Assembly (NCBI RefSeq): GCF_046298265.1
Contig: NZ_JBKAHK010000008.1
Location: 111,771-175,770, forward strand
DNA: 64,000 bases
Direction: 5' to 3'
Source of the DNA: Gillisia xinjiangensis
Lineage (GTDB): Bacteria > Bacteroidota > Bacteroidia > Flavobacteriales > Flavobacteriaceae
In this document: in pieces, positions 62,195 through 64,000 of the stretch
How positions within the stretch are numbered: position 1 is the first letter of the stretch
How the letters are laid out: every line of letters starts with the position of its first letter
The notes under the pieces: model-generated
Databases searched by the model: none
What the model saw: the letters and a program-made list of their open reading frames with translations, nothing else
What the model was told of the DNA's origin: nothing
Program-made: the position numbers and the translations under genes

Positions 62195-62233
62195 AAGCAA
62201 TTTAACATATAATTCAGCGCATCACCTTTCATT

Positions 62234-62761
62234 ATGCAACAAGACCAATTGATTATTGAACTTCAGTCCGGAAATGAAAAAGCTTTCGAACGGATCTACC
62301 AGCTATATTCTGTTAGCACTTATGGAATTATCTTCAACATCATTCGGGACGAGCAGGTTTCCGAAGAAGTTCTTCAAGATGTATTCCTGAAAATATGGAA
62401 TAATGCTCCAACGTACGATACAAGTAAAGGGCGGTTTTTCACCTGGGTTCTCAATATTGCCAGAAATGCTTCCATAGATAAAATAAGGTCCAAAGATTTT
62501 AAGAACAAAAAACTAAACCTTAAAAGCGATAATTTCGTAGATATATTAGAAGCCAAAAGCAACACGTCTGGAAAAATGGACGCTATCGGATTACAAAAAT
62601 ATATAGATTTACTTGAACCCATGTGTAAGAAATTAATCGACCTTTTATTTTTTAAAGGTTTCACCCAAAAAGAAACAGCAGAAGAACTTGAAATTCCTTT
62701 GGGAACGGTCAAAACCAGGAACCGGGTTTGTATTGACAAATTAAGATCTAACGTAGTATAA
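62234..62761 (+). CDS. ECF-type RNA polymerase sigma factor
   Basis: A 175-aa sigma-70 family protein. Region 2 includes AFERIYQLYSVSTYGIIFNI and the -10 recognition helix SKGRFFTWVLNIARNASIDKIRS. Region 4 is a helix-turn-helix with LLFFKGFTQKETAEELEIPLGTVKTRNR. Size and motifs fit the ECF class. Its stop is followed 2 bp later by the anti-sigma gene, the usual pair. The target promoters cannot be read, though neighbouring sodC and the OsmC fusion make oxidative or envelope stress plausible. Confidence 0.93.
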   Translation: MQQDQLIIELQSGNEKAFERIYQLYSVSTYGIIFNIIRDEQVSEEVLQDVFLKIWNNAPTYDTSKGRFFTWVLNIARNASIDKIRSKDFKNKKLNLKSDNFVDILEAKSNTSGKMDAIGLQKYIDLLEPMCKKLIDLLFFKGFTQKETAEELEIPLGTVKTRNRVCIDKLRSNVV

Positions 62762-62763
62762 AT

Positions 62764-63555
62764 ATGGATATTAACAAATACATAGCGTCTGGAATACTGG
62801 AATTATACGTTTATGGGGCTCTTTCTGAATCTGAAAGTGCTGACGTAACGCGTACCCTAAAGGAATATCCTGAAGTAAGGGTTGAAGTTGAAGAAATTGA
62901 AAAAGCGCTTCTAACTTTATCCAGTGCTGCAGCACCCTATGACCCTGAATTTTTATTACATTCCTTAAAGGAAAAATTATCCAGGAGAAATAAAGTGGTA
63001 GACTTAACGCAAAAACGTAATAACTGGCCTGCTTATATCGGTTGGGCCGCCAGTATACTTTTCCTAATAGGACTGTTTATACAATTTAATGAAAATAGAG
63101 AATTAAGGCAATCTCTACAGGCTTTACAAACTGAAAAAATCCAGATGGAAACAGAAATTTCAGAAGCCAGAAATAATTCCCAAAAAGCACAGCAACTTTT
63201 ATCCGTTTTAAGAGATAAGAATATCCTTAAAGTTCCGCTTCAGGGACAGTCAATAGCTCCGGATGCCTACGCAACCGCATATTGGGATAAAGAAAAGAAC
63301 ATAACTTACATAGATGCTAAAGATCTTCCATTGCCTCCAAGAGGAATGGTATATCAGGTTTGGTCCTTAAAAATGGATCCACTAACACCAAGCAGCATAG
63401 GATTATTGGATAAATTTGAGGATGATGAAAACAAAATATTTCAGTTAGAAAATATAAACATTTCTGAAGGTTTTGGAATTACCCTGGAGCCGGAAGGTGG
63501 AAGTGAAACACCTACAATGGAACAGCTTTATGCGCTAGGAACAGTCTCCTCGTAA
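62764..63555 (+). CDS. Anti-sigma factor (RskA/anti-sigma-K domain)
   Basis: A 263-aa membrane protein. The N-terminal cytoplasmic sigma-binding part begins YIASGILELYVYGALSESES and ends near residue 80. One membrane helix lies at about 91-108 (WPAYIGWAASILFLIGLFIQ). The outer part has a coiled-coil stretch followed by the RskA-type domain (YATAYWDKEKNITYIDAKDL and PRGMVYQVWSLKMDP, ending MEQLYALGTVSS). It should sequester the ECF sigma encoded just upstream until a signal from outside releases it. The gene pair is coupled by a 2-bp gap. Confidence 0.92.
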   Translation: MDINKYIASGILELYVYGALSESESADVTRTLKEYPEVRVEVEEIEKALLTLSSAAAPYDPEFLLHSLKEKLSRRNKVVDLTQKRNNWPAYIGWAASILFLIGLFIQFNENRELRQSLQALQTEKIQMETEISEARNNSQKAQQLLSVLRDKNILKVPLQGQSIAPDAYATAYWDKEKNITYIDAKDLPLPPRGMVYQVWSLKMDPLTPSSIGLLDKFEDDENKIFQLENINISEGFGITLEPEGGSETPTMEQLYALGTVSS

Positions 63556-63617
63556 ATAACATTATTGATGTGAGTCGTCCTAAAATAAGTTGACGCTTTT
63601 TAATAATTAAGATATGT

Positions 63618-63648
63618 ACCTGTGGAGTAATCTTCACAGGTTTTTTTA
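63618..63648 (+). terminator. Terminator after the sigma/anti-sigma pair
   Basis: ACCTGTG (63618-63624) and CACAGGT (63635-63641) pair, followed by T7. The 63556-63617 stretch before it holds no gene. Confidence 0.75.
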
Positions 63649-63707
63649 TGAAAATTGATAGGTGAGCTTAGTTCTGCTCAGTCTATTACGTATAGGTGTG
63701 ACGATTA

Positions 63708-63730
63708 AGCTCGGATTGCAAATCTGAGCT
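63708..63730. repeat. REP-like palindrome 1
   Basis: AGCTCGGATT (63708-63717), GCA spacer, AATCTGAGCT (63721-63730): a 10-bp stem with one G-U pair. Its centre CGGATTGCAAATC is the inverse orientation of the GCGGATTTGCAATCCGC motif in the next two repeats. A smaller inverted repeat TGAGC/GCTCA lies at 63663-63680. Confidence 0.6.
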
Positions 63731-63762
63731 AACTTATTTTTAAAGAAAATGGTGGCGCAGGC

Positions 63763-63820
63763 ATGGCGCGGATTTGCAATCTGCATCGATGTCCAATGTT
63801 GACTTTATTCCATAAAAAAA
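63763..63820 (+). repeat. Direct repeat, copy A (58 bp, REP-like)
   Basis: Starts ATGGCGCGGATTTGCAATCT and contains the palindrome GCGGATT-TGC-AATCTGC (63768-63784), then CATCGATGTCC, AATGTTGACTTTATT and an A7 run. It is identical to 63902-63959 at 56 of 58 positions. Confidence 0.8.
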
Positions 63821-63847
63821 CCCTTCATCATACCGATGAAGGGTTTT
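63814..63847 (-). terminator. Minus-strand terminator hairpin attached to repeat A
   Basis: AAAACCCTTCATC (63817-63829) and GATGAAGGGTTTT (63835-63847) form a perfect 13-bp stem; the T-tract is on the minus strand (A7 in plus). Confidence 0.7.
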
Positions 63848-63901
63848 CAAAAACAAGCCCGTCATTACCGGTCAGGCTCGCTATAATATAATAACGCGGA
63901 G

Positions 63902-63959
63902 ATGGCGCGGATTTGCAATCCGCATCGATGTCCAATGTTGACTTTATTGCATAAAAAAA
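63902..63959 (+). repeat. Direct repeat, copy B (58 bp, REP-like)
   Basis: Second copy of the 63763 repeat, with the palindrome GCGGATT-TGC-AATCCGC (63907-63923) now perfect. It differs at two positions from copy A. It also ends in A7 followed by a different hairpin. Confidence 0.8.
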
Positions 63960-63983
63960 GCACCTATCTTTCGATACGTGCTT
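63953..63983 (-). terminator. Minus-strand terminator hairpin attached to repeat B
   Basis: AAGCACcTATC (63958-63968) and GATAcGTGCTT (63973-63983) pair with one C-C mismatch; T-tract on the minus strand. Confidence 0.6.
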
Positions 63984-64000
63984 ATAGAGTACTATAAAAC

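Noticed and set aside
63556..63617. Insertion-sequence end (CCTAAAATAAGTTGAC)
   Set aside because: The motif looks like an IS terminus, but no partner end, target duplication or transposase piece is visible in the window.
63763..63983. Integron attC-like or CRISPR-like array
   Set aside because: Only two direct repeats, no GTTRRRY/RYYYAAC-type attC ends, no integrase, no regular spacers and no cas genes; REP-like elements fit better.

Overview
The window looks like a chromosome segment from a member of the Flavobacteriaceae, probably a marine Gramella/Salegentibacter-type bacterium (the genus is inference). Supporting signs are the AT-rich sequence, several TAnnTTTG-type -7 promoter boxes, SusC/SusD proteins, a lamin-tail lipoprotein, VCBS/ASPIC lipoproteins, many Bacteroidetes-style lipoprotein signals, and U-tract hairpin terminators. 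No tRNA, rRNA, CRISPR array or intact transposase gene was seen.

Layout. 1-9.5 kb: a partial secreted YCF48-like lipoprotein, an RsmB/NOP-type rRNA methyltransferase, a lamin-tail lipoprotein, a toxin-antitoxin pair whose RelE/ParE toxin is frameshifted, purL, and a long-chain acyl-CoA ligase. 9.6-16.3 kb: a fatty acid beta-oxidation operon (MarR regulator, FadN-type hydratase/dehydrogenase, thiolase, acyl-CoA dehydrogenase). Both gaps flanking the thiolase gene contain inverted-repeat-bounded inserts. One carries a broken four-helix-bundle (S23/IVS-type) gene and the other is empty. 16.3-22.3 kb: a hairpin-rich intergenic region, then an osmotic-stress group (MscS channel, GH15 glycosidase, fused trehalose-6-phosphate synthase/phosphatase, YtxH protein). 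22.3-32.3 kb: M28 peptidase, dienelactone hydrolase-like lipoprotein, S9 peptidase, the tail of a decayed MscS gene, an MFS transporter, Tex, an App1-type phosphatase and a diacylglycerol kinase-like protein.

32.3-51.7 kb, nearly all on the minus strand: SusC/SusD, three giant VCBS (FG-GAP) + ASPIC/UnbV lipoproteins, a vanadium-haloperoxidase/PAP2-family lipoprotein, and two paralogous membrane-anchored GyrI-like proteins. One of these paralogs is inactivated by two in-frame stops. A lone response regulator sits in the middle on the opposite strand. 52-60 kb: two divergent blocks that together look like a 3-keto-glycoside (oxidative) sugar-degradation locus. They encode a GMC dehydrogenase with its Tat-exported small subunit, two sugar isomerase/epimerase TIM barrels, a permease, a Gfo/Idh/MocA oxidoreductase and a DUF1080 (3-keto-disaccharide hydrolase) lipoprotein. 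60-64 kb: a hydrolase-OsmC fusion, Cu/Zn superoxide dismutase, an ECF sigma/anti-sigma pair, and a terminal cluster of REP-like palindromes and direct repeats.

The most unusual non-gene signals are: (i) a leader-like repeat just upstream of fadN, of the DUF1080 gene and, in divergent form, of the second isomerase gene; (ii) the inverted-repeat inserts in the fad operon; (iii) the three-hairpin intergenic region at 16.35-16.51 kb; and (iv) the REP/terminator modules at the right edge.
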